From the NCBI GenBank assembly GCA_030065855.1, contig JASJCT010000021.1:1-50342 (forward strand): DNA of 50,342 nucleotides. Direction: 5' to 3'. A model generated the notes under the pieces. The model worked only from the letters and a program-made list of their open reading frames with translations. It searched no databases and had not been told where the DNA came from. Source of the stretch: Myxococcota bacterium (GTDB lineage: Bacteria > Myxococcota_A > Polyangia > JAAYKL01). The position numbers and the translations under genes are program-made. Shown here piece after piece: positions 26,961 through 38,000 of the stretch (the stretch's first letter is position 1; each line of letters opens with the position of its first letter).

Positions 26961-27779
26961 CTACAGGTTATAGTCAGTGAGCTCCTCGGTTTTGACGCCA
27001 ATGGTGGTTTCTTTGACCTTTCCCACACCTCGCGCATAGTAATACTCCTTTGTTTCGCCGCTTGAGGTCTCGATTCGCTTTAGTCTGAGACAATCAAAAG
27101 TACCAGCAGGCACTGTTACCGCTGTATCAAGTTCCAGAATCTCAAAGCTGTAGCTCACCGTTGTCTTATCCACAGGAGTGCCATCTTTTCTGTCGGTATA
27201 ACGGTCGATGGTCTCTGTCCAGGTTTGGCCCACATTCACCTTGGTGCGGTCAAATCGCAGGAAACCTGGGACGTAATCGCGCTGCTTGGTCAGCATCCCG
27301 TCGACATAGATGAGGTGTTCAATGCGCACCACCCGCGAGCCTGTATCTTCGATGTACTGAATTCTCTTTTCACTGGTGCCGCCCGGAAAAGTGTTTTCGA
27401 CCACAAACACTTCCCGCTCGCCGATGTCAAAGTCAAACGTCTTTGTTTCGAATCCAGTGACCTCATAATGCAAAGTGGCCTGGTCTCCCATGACTTCTGT
27501 CTCTTTGTAGGTCCAACTGTTTCCAACGGCAAGAGGGTAGAACTCCCCCGCGTCAGTATCTGATGCCGTGTCGCTATCCGAGTCTGAATCTGTATCTGTA
27601 TCTGTATCCGCATCGGTATCGGCATCAGTATCAGCGTCAGTGTCGGTATCGGCATCCGAGTCGGCATCTGAATCCGTGCCGCCATCTCCAATTGTTGCAT
27701 CAGCTGGTGTTTCTCCGCCACATGCAAAGACGAACACGACCAACATCATAACCAACGAATAAGGTGTTTTTAATTTCAT
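26961..27779 (-). CDS. Asp-rich-linker lipoprotein with a DUF3108-like fold
   Basis: A 272-residue lipoprotein: lipobox FVFAC (Cys about 20), an acidic linker of Asp with Ala, Ser and Thr (about 35-76), then a domain opening YPLAVGNSWTYK. That motif occurs at the start of many bacterial outer-surface beta-barrel-like lipoprotein domains. Further motifs are GTFDCLRLKRIETSSGE and EYYYARGVGKVKE, typical of the same group. Its role is unknown; surface display is inferred from the linker. AAGGAGGTCGAG precedes the ATG at 27779. The neighbouring ECF gene ends about 165 bases from its stop, convergent. Confidence 0.8.
   Translation of the reverse strand: MKLKTPYSLVMMLVVFVFACGGETPADATIGDGGTDSDADSDADTDTDADTDADTDADTDTDTDSDSDSDTASDTDAGEFYPLAVGNSWTYKETEVMGDQATLHYEVTGFETKTFDFDIGEREVFVVENTFPGGTSEKRIQYIEDTGSRVVRIEHLIYVDGMLTKQRDYVPGFLRFDRTKVNVGQTWTETIDRYTDRKDGTPVDKTTVSYSFEILELDTAVTVPAGTFDCLRLKRIETSSGETKEYYYARGVGKVKETTIGVKTEELTDYNL
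27552..27677 (-). repeat. Asp-Ala/Ser/Thr codon tract
   Basis: About 42 codons alternating Asp with Ala, Thr or Ser, the third of four such tracts in this window. Reading the other strand gives frames of alternating Ser and Val, which I do not take as genes. Confidence 0.85.
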
Positions 27780-28103
27780 CTCGACCTCCTTAAAAAAATG
27801 CTAAAAAAAAACCTCGATATTGTTGCTTGAACACAGGCGAGTTTAGCCTACACAGGAAAATTACAAAACTGTTTCAAACCACTAAATTAAATAATTTGTT
27901 CATTTTTATGTTAAAAAGATAACATAAAACATGTATTGTCATTCCAAATTCTCTTATTTGTTTACTTTTTCAACATTTACAAAGGAATTTATATATTCTA
28001 GTTACAGTTTAACTACAGGACTAGACCAGTGCTGTAACGCGGAAAAAGCATCTGCGCTATTACCGACAACATCTCATGGCACCTAAAGCGAAGTGTCTTG
28101 CCA
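27780..28103. other. AT-rich intergenic stretch
   Basis: About 320 bases, very AT-rich between 27830 and 28015, without a supported gene. It probably holds the promoter of the lipoprotein at 27779. The right part (about 28020-28103) shows no feature I can support. Confidence 0.45.
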
Positions 28104-29331
28104 TTAAGAGATATTTTCCAGAATTCTACTGATACCGAGCAGCTCGGGAAGGACAAGGTCGATGCCGGGGTTGCCGGATTCAAGGCCATGCCACTCAGTT
28201 TGTAAAAACATCCAAGGACCCTGCCCCTCAATCTCAAGACCAACACCGGGGACTCTGGACCAAGCAATTCATATCTTCGACCTCTTTTTGATTGGGACAA
28301 TAGTATTTGATCGAGTAGTTTTTATCGCCCAAAATCCCGCGGGTCAACTCTGTCAGATGGGCGAAGTATTGACCGAATTGACACCCAACGCTCAATCCGC
28401 CGCAATTGGTGCAGGCATTGCATTCGGCATCATCACAGTCAGTGGCGCCATCACAGTCATTATCGAGTCCGTCACTGCAAGCTGAATGGTTGTCTTCGTG
28501 AAGGTTTTCGCAATATACCCAGCCTATTTTGGCGCTGCTACTTGGATACAACGCCTGAGCAGACCCGCAGTCGAGCGGAGCAGGCAGACGGGGAACTGGG
28601 CAGATTACTCGCACTGCTTTACCAGAACCAGATGGTTCGTCCAGGACTTCTCGGTAGATGTTACCCGGATCTATGCCCAGTGCTGCGGGGCATCCCAGAT
28701 CATCGTCAATTTTGTATCGAAATTCAACCCCCATGGTGCAACGCGAGGTCTGCGTCGCGGGATCCCAAGGTAACTGATACTGTATCGCATCTCTTTCAAA
28801 CGCATCCAAAACTTGATGGGCAAACCTATGCATACCTCCAGAAAAATCGCTGCTGTGAATCGATGAAATGGAGCCCGCTGTGTAAAAAAGCCTCACGAGC
28901 TCTGCGTAGCGTTGTCCCTTTGAGTCATCGTCACCCATTGCCAGATACTCGAGGCAACCTTCCAATTCAGCGCCACTTCCCTCACATCCATGCGTGTCTC
29001 CTTGGGGAACATCTACAATGGCAGAGAAAACCACATCGCGCCGGTAGATCATACGCTCGGCAAGTTCCCTTATCGGAGCCATGTATGATTCATACTGACC
29101 GCAGGGAACATCGCCCTCTAAACCCTCAATATCGCCAAAAGCAGCTGAATCGTAGAAAGCCGGGTCTGCGACCGAGCCATCCTCCTTATAGCATAAAAAG
29201 TGAGAGAAAACGACTTGATCATCCATGTACGGATTGGGCCCCTGCGGTGTTGGATTGAAAAATGGGATGTTGATGCAATCATGTCCCTTGCCACGGAAAT
29301 TTTCTGATTGACGCCGCTTTCGAGATTCCAT
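28104..29331 (-). pseudogene. 5'-truncated surface protein gene with a likely frameshift
   Basis: The main frame (28234-29331, 365 residues) opens without a binding site and stays open upstream past the start of the next gene, so the true N terminus seems lost. It contains GPNPYMDDQVVFSHFLCYK, GCPAALGIDPGNIYREVL and the Cys/Asp motif SDGLDNDCDGATDCDDAECN, like Ca-binding MopE-type repeats. It has no signal peptide now. At the 3' end the frame stops at 28234, yet another frame continues with GLEIEGQGPWMFLQTEWHG and ends at 28104, so a one-base shift near 28240 is possible. I read it as the decayed end of a large surface protein; the function is unknown. Confidence 0.5.
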
Positions 29332-29370
29332 TAGGATGAAGCGTCTTTCATCAGCGTGGAATAAAAAAGA

Positions 29371-31422
29371 ATGGCCAACCAGGGGATTCGTGGAACGGTC
29401 GTTCTCCAGGGGACGACAACAGGTATTTCTGGATTAATTGTTCGCGTCTTTGACGCCGACGGGATGGTGGGCGAAGACGGGGAAGACTACCTGGGCGAAG
29501 CTACAACCGCATCTGACGGTAAATTCGAAGTTACCTACAGCCGGTTTGCCTATGGCGTGTTCGAGTTCAAGCCGGACTTGGTGGTACGGGTGTACGATCC
29601 CTTCCTGCGCATGCTGTATGAACATAGCGAAAAAAATGTAACCGATACCATGCGCGTTCTGGTTAACCCAATCGCGCTTGTGCCCAACGACGCGAGCGGA
29701 CTGCTGCCGACCAATGCGATGCGCGCGTTGCCATCCTCGATTCCAAAGGGCACGCCGCGATTTATCAGCCCAGGCAACAAGGTGCGGTTCTACCTGGACA
29801 ACGAGCAGCTGTGGAAGGATTTTATCGCGCGGATCCGCTCAGCGACGACCTCGATTAACGTCACCCAGCTGATCACAGAGCCCGAAGAAATGATCGCCCA
29901 ATTCCCGGCCGGGTTTGACCCGCAAAATCCACCGCTCAATCAAGCCGTACCTATTATCAATATCTCAGACGAGCTCAAAAAGGCGGCGACGCAAAACAAC
30001 GTGACCGTGCGCATGGTGTTGAGCTTTCCAGACGACGTCAAGGAACCGCAGAGCGTGGCAGGAGAATTGGTGCGGTACGTCCAGGGAAAACTGGAAAGCG
30101 TCACCGAATCGCTCAAGTTTTTTCAAGGATCGACCGTGCAGATGCGCAAGTTTAAAACGAGCATCGTCGCACCCATGCACGCCAAGATGGCGATTATTGA
30201 CGGAAGCGAGGCCTGGCTGTTTGGCTCGCCCTTTACGCAGCAGGCATTTGATACCCCGGAGCATAAAATTAAAGACGCAAGGCGGGGGGTGAAAGCATTT
30301 GGGTCGAGCGCGTTTGGCGTTTTATACCCGTTTCACGATGTTAGTGCCCGAATTGTCGGCCCTGCGGTACAGCACTTGGACGAGACCTTTGGAGAACTCT
30401 GGGCCCAATCCGACGGCAGCGGCAGTGCGTATACGCCTATCGCCACTGCACCGGCTGCGACCTTGCCCGCGGGCGAAAACAGCAGCAATTGGGTGGACAC
30501 GCCCATGCAGGTGTTGCGTACCCTCACGGGCAACCGAACCGGCTATTTTAAGGAGGGTGAGACCTCTGTGCTCGAGGGGTACCAGCGCGCCATTTCTGGG
30601 GCCCAAAAGTATATTTATATCGAGGATCAATACCTCTGGGCAGAGGATCTCTACGAGACCATCAAGCAGGCCCTCAAAAAATCGAACGGTCCGGATGTGA
30701 TTCTGGTTGGCAATCTATCTCTTGACGTCCCAGGCTACCAAGAGCGCCAGGAAAACACCCTCAAAAGCCTCAAGGCGTTTGCCGCCAAAGTCAATGCCAG
30801 CCACCGGCTCGGCATCTACACTGTCTGGCTGCACGAACCAGGTGCATCTGCCGGGTCAAAGAGCCGCATCCAGCCGCTCTACATCCACACCAAAGTGGCT
30901 ATTGTCGATGACACGTGGGCCACGGTGGGCAGCGCCAATACCGATGGCAATTCCCTCAACGTATCCCACACAGGTGGGTGTCTTTACGGTTTGGTTAAGA
31001 ACGAGTCTGATTACGCGAGCAAGTGGGGACCACCCGTTCAGCACGCGGCGACCGTGCGCACGGTACAGCCGCAGCGAAACGTGGAGGTTAACGTGGCCCT
31101 GTTCAACGGCTTTGCAGGACAGCCGGCGAGCCAGGCACCGCAGAAACTGCGGGAAGCCCTGTGGATGGAGCACCTGGGTGTGACCGGTGGTGTGCCGAGC
31201 GGTTCGGGCAACTGGGTGAAAGTCTGGCAGGACAAGGCCGATGCCAAGCTCGCCGGTCTCAAGGCCAAGCCACCCACTGTGAGCCAATACCCGCGGGCCC
31301 TGCCGTTCAAATTCAGGACCAAGCCCAAGTGTTACCTCAAGGCGCTCGATGTGAGCACCCGGGCGGTGGAAATCGTAGATGAATTTCCAGATTTCGATCT
31401 CAAGAAGGGAAAGTGGACCTGA
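29371..31422 (+). CDS. Two-HKD phospholipase-D-like protein, first gene of the cassette
   Basis: A 683-residue protein without a signal peptide. Residues about 1-100 form a transthyretin/CNA-B-like beta-sandwich (GTVVLQGTTTGISGLIV, then ATTASDGKFEVTY). Two PLD catalytic motifs follow: HAKMAIIDG (His270, Lys272, Asp277) and HTKVAIVDD (His506, Lys508, Asp513) with GSAN after the second. Such proteins hydrolyse phosphodiester bonds of phospholipids or nucleic acids; which one here is unknown. It is the first of five same-strand genes. The binding site before ATG 29371 is weak (AAAAAAGA). Its start overlaps the open frame of the truncated minus-strand gene, so the junction may mark a cassette boundary. 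Confidence 0.88.
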   Translation: MANQGIRGTVVLQGTTTGISGLIVRVFDADGMVGEDGEDYLGEATTASDGKFEVTYSRFAYGVFEFKPDLVVRVYDPFLRMLYEHSEKNVTDTMRVLVNPIALVPNDASGLLPTNAMRALPSSIPKGTPRFISPGNKVRFYLDNEQLWKDFIARIRSATTSINVTQLITEPEEMIAQFPAGFDPQNPPLNQAVPIINISDELKKAATQNNVTVRMVLSFPDDVKEPQSVAGELVRYVQGKLESVTESLKFFQGSTVQMRKFKTSIVAPMHAKMAIIDGSEAWLFGSPFTQQAFDTPEHKIKDARRGVKAFGSSAFGVLYPFHDVSARIVGPAVQHLDETFGELWAQSDGSGSAYTPIATAPAATLPAGENSSNWVDTPMQVLRTLTGNRTGYFKEGETSVLEGYQRAISGAQKYIYIEDQYLWAEDLYETIKQALKKSNGPDVILVGNLSLDVPGYQERQENTLKSLKAFAAKVNASHRLGIYTVWLHEPGASAGSKSRIQPLYIHTKVAIVDDTWATVGSANTDGNSLNVSHTGGCLYGLVKNESDYASKWGPPVQHAATVRTVQPQRNVEVNVALFNGFAGQPASQAPQKLREALWMEHLGVTGGVPSGSGNWVKVWQDKADAKLAGLKAKPPTVSQYPRALPFKFRTKPKCYLKALDVSTRAVEIVDEFPDFDLKKGKWT

Positions 31423-31474
31423 GATGGTGGCAGGGCCGAAGAAAAAATGTTTTTAATGCAGACGAGCTAAACCA

Positions 31475-34400
31475 ATGGCACGCGAAGAAACAACACTGGA
31501 TTTACTGGCGCATCAGTTTGGCGCACTGCTACAGCCGCTTGTACAAGCGGGTAAGAGCCCCAAGAACGCGAAGCAATTCATGCGGGATCTCGGGTTTGAG
31601 CTCCCGCCAGGCGTAAACGATATTGGCCTGGCTGCCCTCAGTGTCAGCGATCTGATCGACGCCATTAAAGCGCTCAGGGCCGCGTCGGCCCAGGATCTCG
31701 AAGACGAGCTCACAGCCGCGGCGCTCTACGCGGCAGTGTTGGTTGCCGCGGGCAAGCTCATAAAAGACGTCGGGGACCTCGCTGCCAACTTGCCAACCCA
31801 GCTGGCGGCCTTTCCAGACTACCTGTCAAAAACCGATATCGCCAATCAACTGGCCCCGCGGGTCATCGACCTGTTGATCGTCGATCGCCTATCAACAGAG
31901 CTCCCCCAAGTCGCGCCCCTGTTTTTCCTACTCGGCATCTTCGAGCGAGGATGGCGAGATCCGGATCCAACTGTTTACCGGCCCGGACATGTGCGAACAA
32001 AAATACATTACGACCGCATTCCGCTTCTCTTTAGCAATCCCCAAGAGCTGTTAAAACGCGCCTATAGCTGGAAGACGGGCAGCTTTGACCCGCTCGCGCT
32101 TATAACAAACATCGAGCGGTGTATTGCTTCGTTCGGCACCAAGACGAGCGTCCGGCCACTTCCGTCGAGTATTGAAGAGCGATTTACCGGTACTGCACCA
32201 CCTGCTGGCAGCGATCCCGTGCCCCAGCTGATCGCAGGGCGCCGGATGACCATGAACGATGGTGTTGTGGAACTGGGCGCGTCGATCATGGGGCTAAGGC
32301 CCACGTCAGCAGGTGGCTCAGACGGGGGCATTGGGATTTTGCCGGTGATGCAGGGGCAGTTCGACAAGGCCATCCCCCTACCAGGCGGGGGCGGCCTGCT
32401 CTCCCTGCTCATCGATTCGACCCTTTCGGTCACCGGTGGGGTGGCGCTGATTTTGAGAGGCGGCAAGCCGATCAAGGTCGATGCGCGTCTTTTTGAAGGC
32501 AAAACTGAAGGTGTATTGAGCGGGCGGATCGGCACTGGTGTGGGCATTGGCCGGGGTGACGAAAAGGCACTTCGCGTGTTCGCGTTACCTCCGGGAATCA
32601 CTTTTGATATCAAAAAAGCCTGGGTCAAGGGCGGGGGAGAGCTCGGGTCTGACGGCACATTCGATGCGTTTGTCGAGGTGGGACTCGAAGGGGGTAAGGT
32701 GGCTATTGGGACTGAGGGCAAGGACAGCTTCTTGTCGAGCCTTATTCCCATTGAGTCGATGTCAGTGGGGTTTGATTTTGCACTTGGCTACGCCCCGAGC
32801 CGAGGCGTCTATTTCACTGGCAGTGCGAGCCTTGAAACAGCCATTTCCCTCAACCTGGACCTGGGCCCGATCAACCTGGATACCCTCCATCTCGGCCTGG
32901 GGGTATCGCCTGCCGCGCTCAAGCTCGAGACGAGCATCACAGGCCGCGCTGCCCTCGGGCCCTTTGCAATGTCTGTCGAGCGCATTGGCATCGAGACCGA
33001 GCTCGCTTTTCAGGACGGAAACCTCGGCCCTGTAGATTTAAAAACCCCGAAATTTAGGCCGCCCACAGGGTTGGGCCTGGTACTCGACGCCGGGCCGGTG
33101 ACCGGGGGTGGATTTTTGTCCCTGGACACTGAAAAGGGACGCTACGCCGGGGTGTTGCAGCTCGAAGTGCTCGAGATCGCTATCAAAGCCATTGGCCTGC
33201 TCGATACAAAAAAAGAAGACGGGTCATCCCTGCCAGCCCCTGGGTTTTCGTTTCTGATGATCGTATCTGCCGAGTTCCAGCCCATTCAGCTCGGCTATGG
33301 GTTTACGCTCAACGGTGTGGGTGGATTGGCTGGCGTGCATCGCAGCTTTGACACCCAGGCCCTGTTGAGCGGCCTGAGGAACGGCAGTCTGGACAGCATT
33401 ATGTTCCCAGACGATCCGGTCCGAAACGCAGCACAGATCATCAGCAACCTGCGCATTATTTTCCCCATTGCAGTCGGCCGGTATGTGTTCGGCCCCATGG
33501 CCATCATTGGCTATGGAACACCGACCCTGCTCAAGGGGGAGATCGGCGTGGTTATCGAGGTGCCCGCGCCCCTGACCCTCGCCATACTGGGTCAGCTCTC
33601 AGCTGCGCTCCCAGACGAGAAAGCCGCGATTATCGAAATCAACCTCGACGTAGTGGCGATTATCGACTTTGGCCGCAAGCTTTTCGCCCTGGACGCTTCG
33701 CTCAGGGATTCGCGGGTCGCGGCCTTTTCCATTTACGGCGATATGGCCATGCGGCTGTCGTGGGGCAGCTCGCCGAGTTTCGCCTTTAGCGTGGGCGGCC
33801 TCAATCCCCATTTTCAACCACCGCCTGGATTCCCGTCCCTGCGCCGGGTGGGCGTTGCCCTGGGCGCGGGTAACAACCCTCGGATCTCACTCGAAGGGTA
33901 CCTTGCTGTCACGTCCAATTCACTGCAGTTCGGCGCTCGGGCCGAGTTGTATGCAGCTGCGGGCAAGTTCAATGTCAAGGGCTGGCTCGGTTTTGACGCC
34001 CTGTTTATCTTCTCCCCCTTCTCGTTTCGCTTTGATTTTGACGCGGGCATGGCCCTGCGCATCGGCTCCAAACGATTGGCAGGTATCGATATTCGGGGCA
34101 CATTGACCGGCCCCAACCCGTTTCACGCCTGGGGCAAGGGCTGTATCGGGATTTTGTTCTGGGATATTTGCGTCCCGTTTGATGCCACCTTTGGCCGCCG
34201 GGTGCCCGAGGTACTGCCAAAGAAAAATCCCTGGGCCGAACTAAAGGCCGCCATTGAAGATCCCAGGAACTGGAGCGCTGCCTTACCAGGCAGTGTGGTC
34301 ACGGCCGTCACCGTGCGAGCGCCCAGTGTGGAGCCAAAGCCCCTGCTGGTCCATCCCATGGGCACGGCTGAGTTGCGACAAAAGGTGGTGCCGTTTAATC

Positions 34401-35008
34401 GCCAACTCGAGCGGTACGGTGAGGCAGACATCGAAGGGTCCACCCGCTATGACATTAAAGAGGTCTGGGTGGGGGACGAAAAGGCGAAGAACTGGTCCTT
34501 GGTGCGGGATTTCTTTTCACCAGGCGCGGTCGAGAAGCTAACAGATGCTGAAAAAATCTCCCGCCCCTCGTTCGAAAAGATGGACGCCGGCATCCGGGTC
34601 GGCAGCACCCACGTGGAGCCGGGTCTGTCAAAAGGCGTATTAACCAAGGTCACATACGAGACCCAAATTGTTGATTCTCCCTGGGACAGCCGGGGCGCGC
34701 CTGTATTTCAACTATCGCTCACCGTGCAACAGGCCAAAGTCGCAGTTGGGGCCAAGGCCATGTCCTCCCTGGGGGACACGGGGCGCCGAAAGTATGGAGA
34801 TGGGTTCGGTGACCGCCCTGCCTTTGACGTCGGCGATGAGATGTACGTTATTGCCAATGCCCAAGATCTGGTCGAACGGTCCGAGTTTGGACGCGCGCAC
34901 AGCTTGTCCGAAGCCAAGCAGATCCTCGACAGCCACCTTGCCAAACATCCAGAAGACTGGGATCAGCTGCAGGTGGTTCTCTCCCATGAAGCGGAGCGAG
35001 CAGCATGA
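31475..35008 (+). CDS. DUF6603-like giant protein, second cassette gene
   Basis: An 1177-residue protein with no signal peptide. Residues about 1-150 are mostly helical (MAREETTLDLLAHQFGALLQ). From about 255 a long, Gly-rich beta domain follows, with GGGFLSLDTEKGRYAGVLQL, FQPIQLGYGFTLNGVGGL, ASLRDSRVAAFSIYGDMAM and FGARAELYAAAGKFNVKGW. I recognise this pattern as DUF6603, a family of unknown function found in large proteins of actinobacteria and others; this is from memory. No catalytic motif is visible. The last 200 residues look like a separate domain. It overlaps the next gene by four bases (ATGA), so translation is probably coupled. Before ATG 31475 the binding site is weak. Confidence 0.82.
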   Translation: MAREETTLDLLAHQFGALLQPLVQAGKSPKNAKQFMRDLGFELPPGVNDIGLAALSVSDLIDAIKALRAASAQDLEDELTAAALYAAVLVAAGKLIKDVGDLAANLPTQLAAFPDYLSKTDIANQLAPRVIDLLIVDRLSTELPQVAPLFFLLGIFERGWRDPDPTVYRPGHVRTKIHYDRIPLLFSNPQELLKRAYSWKTGSFDPLALITNIERCIASFGTKTSVRPLPSSIEERFTGTAPPAGSDPVPQLIAGRRMTMNDGVVELGASIMGLRPTSAGGSDGGIGILPVMQGQFDKAIPLPGGGGLLSLLIDSTLSVTGGVALILRGGKPIKVDARLFEGKTEGVLSGRIGTGVGIGRGDEKALRVFALPPGITFDIKKAWVKGGGELGSDGTFDAFVEVGLEGGKVAIGTEGKDSFLSSLIPIESMSVGFDFALGYAPSRGVYFTGSASLETAISLNLDLGPINLDTLHLGLGVSPAALKLETSITGRAALGPFAMSVERIGIETELAFQDGNLGPVDLKTPKFRPPTGLGLVLDAGPVTGGGFLSLDTEKGRYAGVLQLEVLEIAIKAIGLLDTKKEDGSSLPAPGFSFLMIVSAEFQPIQLGYGFTLNGVGGLAGVHRSFDTQALLSGLRNGSLDSIMFPDDPVRNAAQIISNLRIIFPIAVGRYVFGPMAIIGYGTPTLLKGEIGVVIEVPAPLTLAILGQLSAALPDEKAAIIEINLDVVAIIDFGRKLFALDASLRDSRVAAFSIYGDMAMRLSWGSSPSFAFSVGGLNPHFQPPPGFPSLRRVGVALGAGNNPRISLEGYLAVTSNSLQFGARAELYAAAGKFNVKGWLGFDALFIFSPFSFRFDFDAGMALRIGSKRLAGIDIRGTLTGPNPFHAWGKGCIGILFWDICVPFDATFGRRVPEVLPKKNPWAELKAAIEDPRNWSAALPGSVVTAVTVRAPSVEPKPLLVHPMGTAELRQKVVPFNRQLERYGEADIEGSTRYDIKEVWVGDEKAKNWSLVRDFFSPGAVEKLTDAEKISRPSFEKMDAGIRVGSTHVEPGLSKGVLTKVTYETQIVDSPWDSRGAPVFQLSLTVQQAKVAVGAKAMSSLGDTGRRKYGDGFGDRPAFDVGDEMYVIANAQDLVERSEFGRAHSLSEAKQILDSHLAKHPEDWDQLQVVLSHEAERAA

Positions 35009-38000
35009 GCGAAACCATAGCCAACTACGTCTTTCTGCCCTGGATGCGGCGCGGTCTTGCTACGGAAATCAAACGCGTCGACGGCAGTGGACCCACTGCT
35101 CCGCGCGCCCAGGCGCCGGTTACCCTGAAGATCGGAGCGAATCAAGCGCCGTTGCTACGGGATGTCACGGCCAAGCTCACCCTATTTGGTTCGGGCGAGA
35201 TCTCCAGCATTGATCGACGTCTTATCATTCGACGCTATCCAGCCCCGTTGAGCCACGATGTGGAGCCGAATTACTTTCCCCACATCGAGTTTGAACAGCC
35301 GGACTTCCTCTGGCGTTATACCCCTGCCCGGGCGCGTGCCAATGATCGGCTACGCCCCTGGTTAGTCCTGGTCGTGCTTAGCAACACCGAGATTGCCGAG
35401 CGACATCCCGCTGGCGGCAGTGACAAGTTGCCGTGGATCAAAACCACAACAGCAGCGTTCCTACCGCGACTGGATCAGAGTTGGGCCTGGGCCCACGTGC
35501 AGGTCAGTGGGGTGACCGATCTCCAGACTGAGGACCTGCAAAAAATAGCTGATCAAGAACCGGCCCGAGATCTATCTCGCCTGCTGTGCCCGCGTCGGCT
35601 CGCACCCCAGACGCGGTACACGGCATTTCTCGTGCCTGCGTTTGAACGGGGTCGCCTAGCTGGCCTGGGCAAACCAGTGACCGATAGCATCGACGGACTG
35701 ACCCCTGCGTGGACCACCTCACCGGCAGCGGTTGATCTGCCGGTATACGACGAATGGTCGTTCGAGACAGGGGTCAAAGGCGACTTTGAGAGCCTAACGC
35801 GAAAGCTGCGCTCCCGGGCCCTACCCGCCACTGTGGGGGTTCGCCCCATGGACGTGAGCACGCCAGATCCAGCACTGCCCGCAGCAGCGAGCTCGCACCT
35901 CGGTCTGGAAGGGGCCCTGATGGCCCCCAATGCGGTCAGCCCCTCGTGGGACCTGAGTGAACGGTCTGCGTTCGTCCCAAAGCTTGCTGAGCTGACGAAC
36001 CTGCGGGCTGATTTGCTCGAGGGGAATGAGACAGATCCACTCGTCGCGCCGCCCCTCTATGGCAACACCTATGCCCTGCAAGATCGGCTGGCGATACTCA
36101 ATGGATACCCGTCGTGGTTTCACGAGGTCAATGCTGATCCACGACTGCGCACGAGCTCGGGGCTTGGCACGCGGGTCGTTCAAGAGCAACAAGAGCAGCT
36201 CATGGCAGCTGCGTGGGACAAGGTCGAGGGGGTCCTGGCCATGAATGCCCTGCTGCGGCAGGCCCAATTGGCCCGGGAACTGGCCAAGCGGTTGCACGAA
36301 CGCCACATCGTTCCAATGCCCGCCGATGCATTGTTGGCTGTGACCTCGCCGGTCCACGGGCGATTGCGCGCGTCCAATGCGGTCCTAGCGTCAGGTAGCA
36401 GTGGATTGGGGAGCGCGCCCCAAAAGACCGTGCACGCGATGATCAGCCAAAGCCCTATCCCGCCAGGCGCACTGCAGACCGCCTTCCGCCGGGTCACCCG
36501 CGCCCGGGGCCCTGTCAAGCGGAGACAGCGCCGTGAGACCATCCGCCCGGCAGCCCCACTCCTCGAGCGGATGAACCGGGGAGAACTGCGTCCAGATCCA
36601 GCGCCCCGCGCGCCAGAGCGCGCTGTGACACCGGAACAGGCGAGCAAAGGATTGGCACCTGCTTGGATCGGCGATCGCGCGCGGGAACTGCTCAAGGTCG
36701 CCCATTGGATCGTGCTTGCCATTGGTTTGGCAGTACTGCTCATCGCCCTGGTGCTGTGGCTGATCGGCATACCAGTGCCCGGCCTCCTGTGGGGGGCTGG
36801 TGCGGGATTGTCGGCCTTCTCAGTGCTCGTTGCGCGTTGGGCGCGAAGGGTTCGGGTCGGCTCCCTGATTCGAGATGGCCTGCTCAGCGCTGATGACGTT
36901 CAAACCGCACCCATTGATCCCTCCTATCAGCCAGGACTGATCCCTCCTGGATCGAATGAGCCCATAGCGGTCGCGACCTCACCAGGTACCCGCGAGCAAT
37001 TGCGCACGGCGTTTGTCGATTTATTGACGGAATGGGACCAGCCCCCTGCGCCAGGGCCGGTGCTTGAGCCTGTGGACATGCCTGCGCTGGCCAGTGACGT
37101 CAGCGCTGCACTGGCACCGGAAAAAACCGTGGTCGCAGCGCTCAAGCCGAGATGGCACCTGCCCGACTGGGTCGAATGGAAACCCGAGGATCCCCTCGAG
37201 CCCATCATGGCCGCGCCGGAATTCGAACGCCCCATGTATGAACCCCTGCGGGACCTCTCGCAAGAATGGCTCATGCCCGGCGTGGGCCAAATCCCTCAGA
37301 ACACGACCACCCTGGCGATCACCAACCAGCGCTTTATCGAGGCCTATATGCTCGGGCTCAATCACGAGATGGGCCGGGAGCTCCTTTGGCGCGAATATCC
37401 CACAGACAGACGGGGGACCTACTTTCGTCAGTTCTGGGATTCCCGGGGCTATGTGGTGGAGCAAGGTACAGCTGTTGTTCCCGAGGACCTTAAGGATATC
37501 GTCCTGCTGCCCCAATGGCACCAGCTGGGAGACAACACAGCGCGCAAGCCACCGCCGGGCGGGGATCATTTGGTGCTGCTCGTCAAGGGAGAGGTGCTTC
37601 GGCGCTACCCCAGAACCATGGTCTACGCGGTTGAGGCAACCCTAGACGAAAATAAAAAGCGAGTGCTGGGCACGCGCGAGAAACACCCTGTCTTCGAAGG
37701 GCAGCTCAATCCAGACATTGGGTTTTTCGGGTTTGAGTTGACACCCAATGAGGTTCACGGGGATACAGACCCATCAGCCCACCAGGGATGGTTCTTTGTC
37801 CTCCAGGAACAGCCGACCGAGCCCCGGTTTGGATTGGATTTGGGGGAGACAGCCGGGTATGGCCAGGCCGTGGCAACTTGGAACGACCTGAGTTGGAAAC
37901 ACCTGGCTACAGATGAGCAGTCGCTCAAGGCCGTCGAATACATCGACCTAGATACAACGTTGCCTGACACGCGCAACGTGGTTCAGCCGTCTGGCGAACC

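Noticed and set aside
28542..29258. 238-codon plus-strand frame opposite the truncated gene
   Set aside because: No motif or binding site; the minus strand has the recognisable Cys/Asp motif and protein-like composition.
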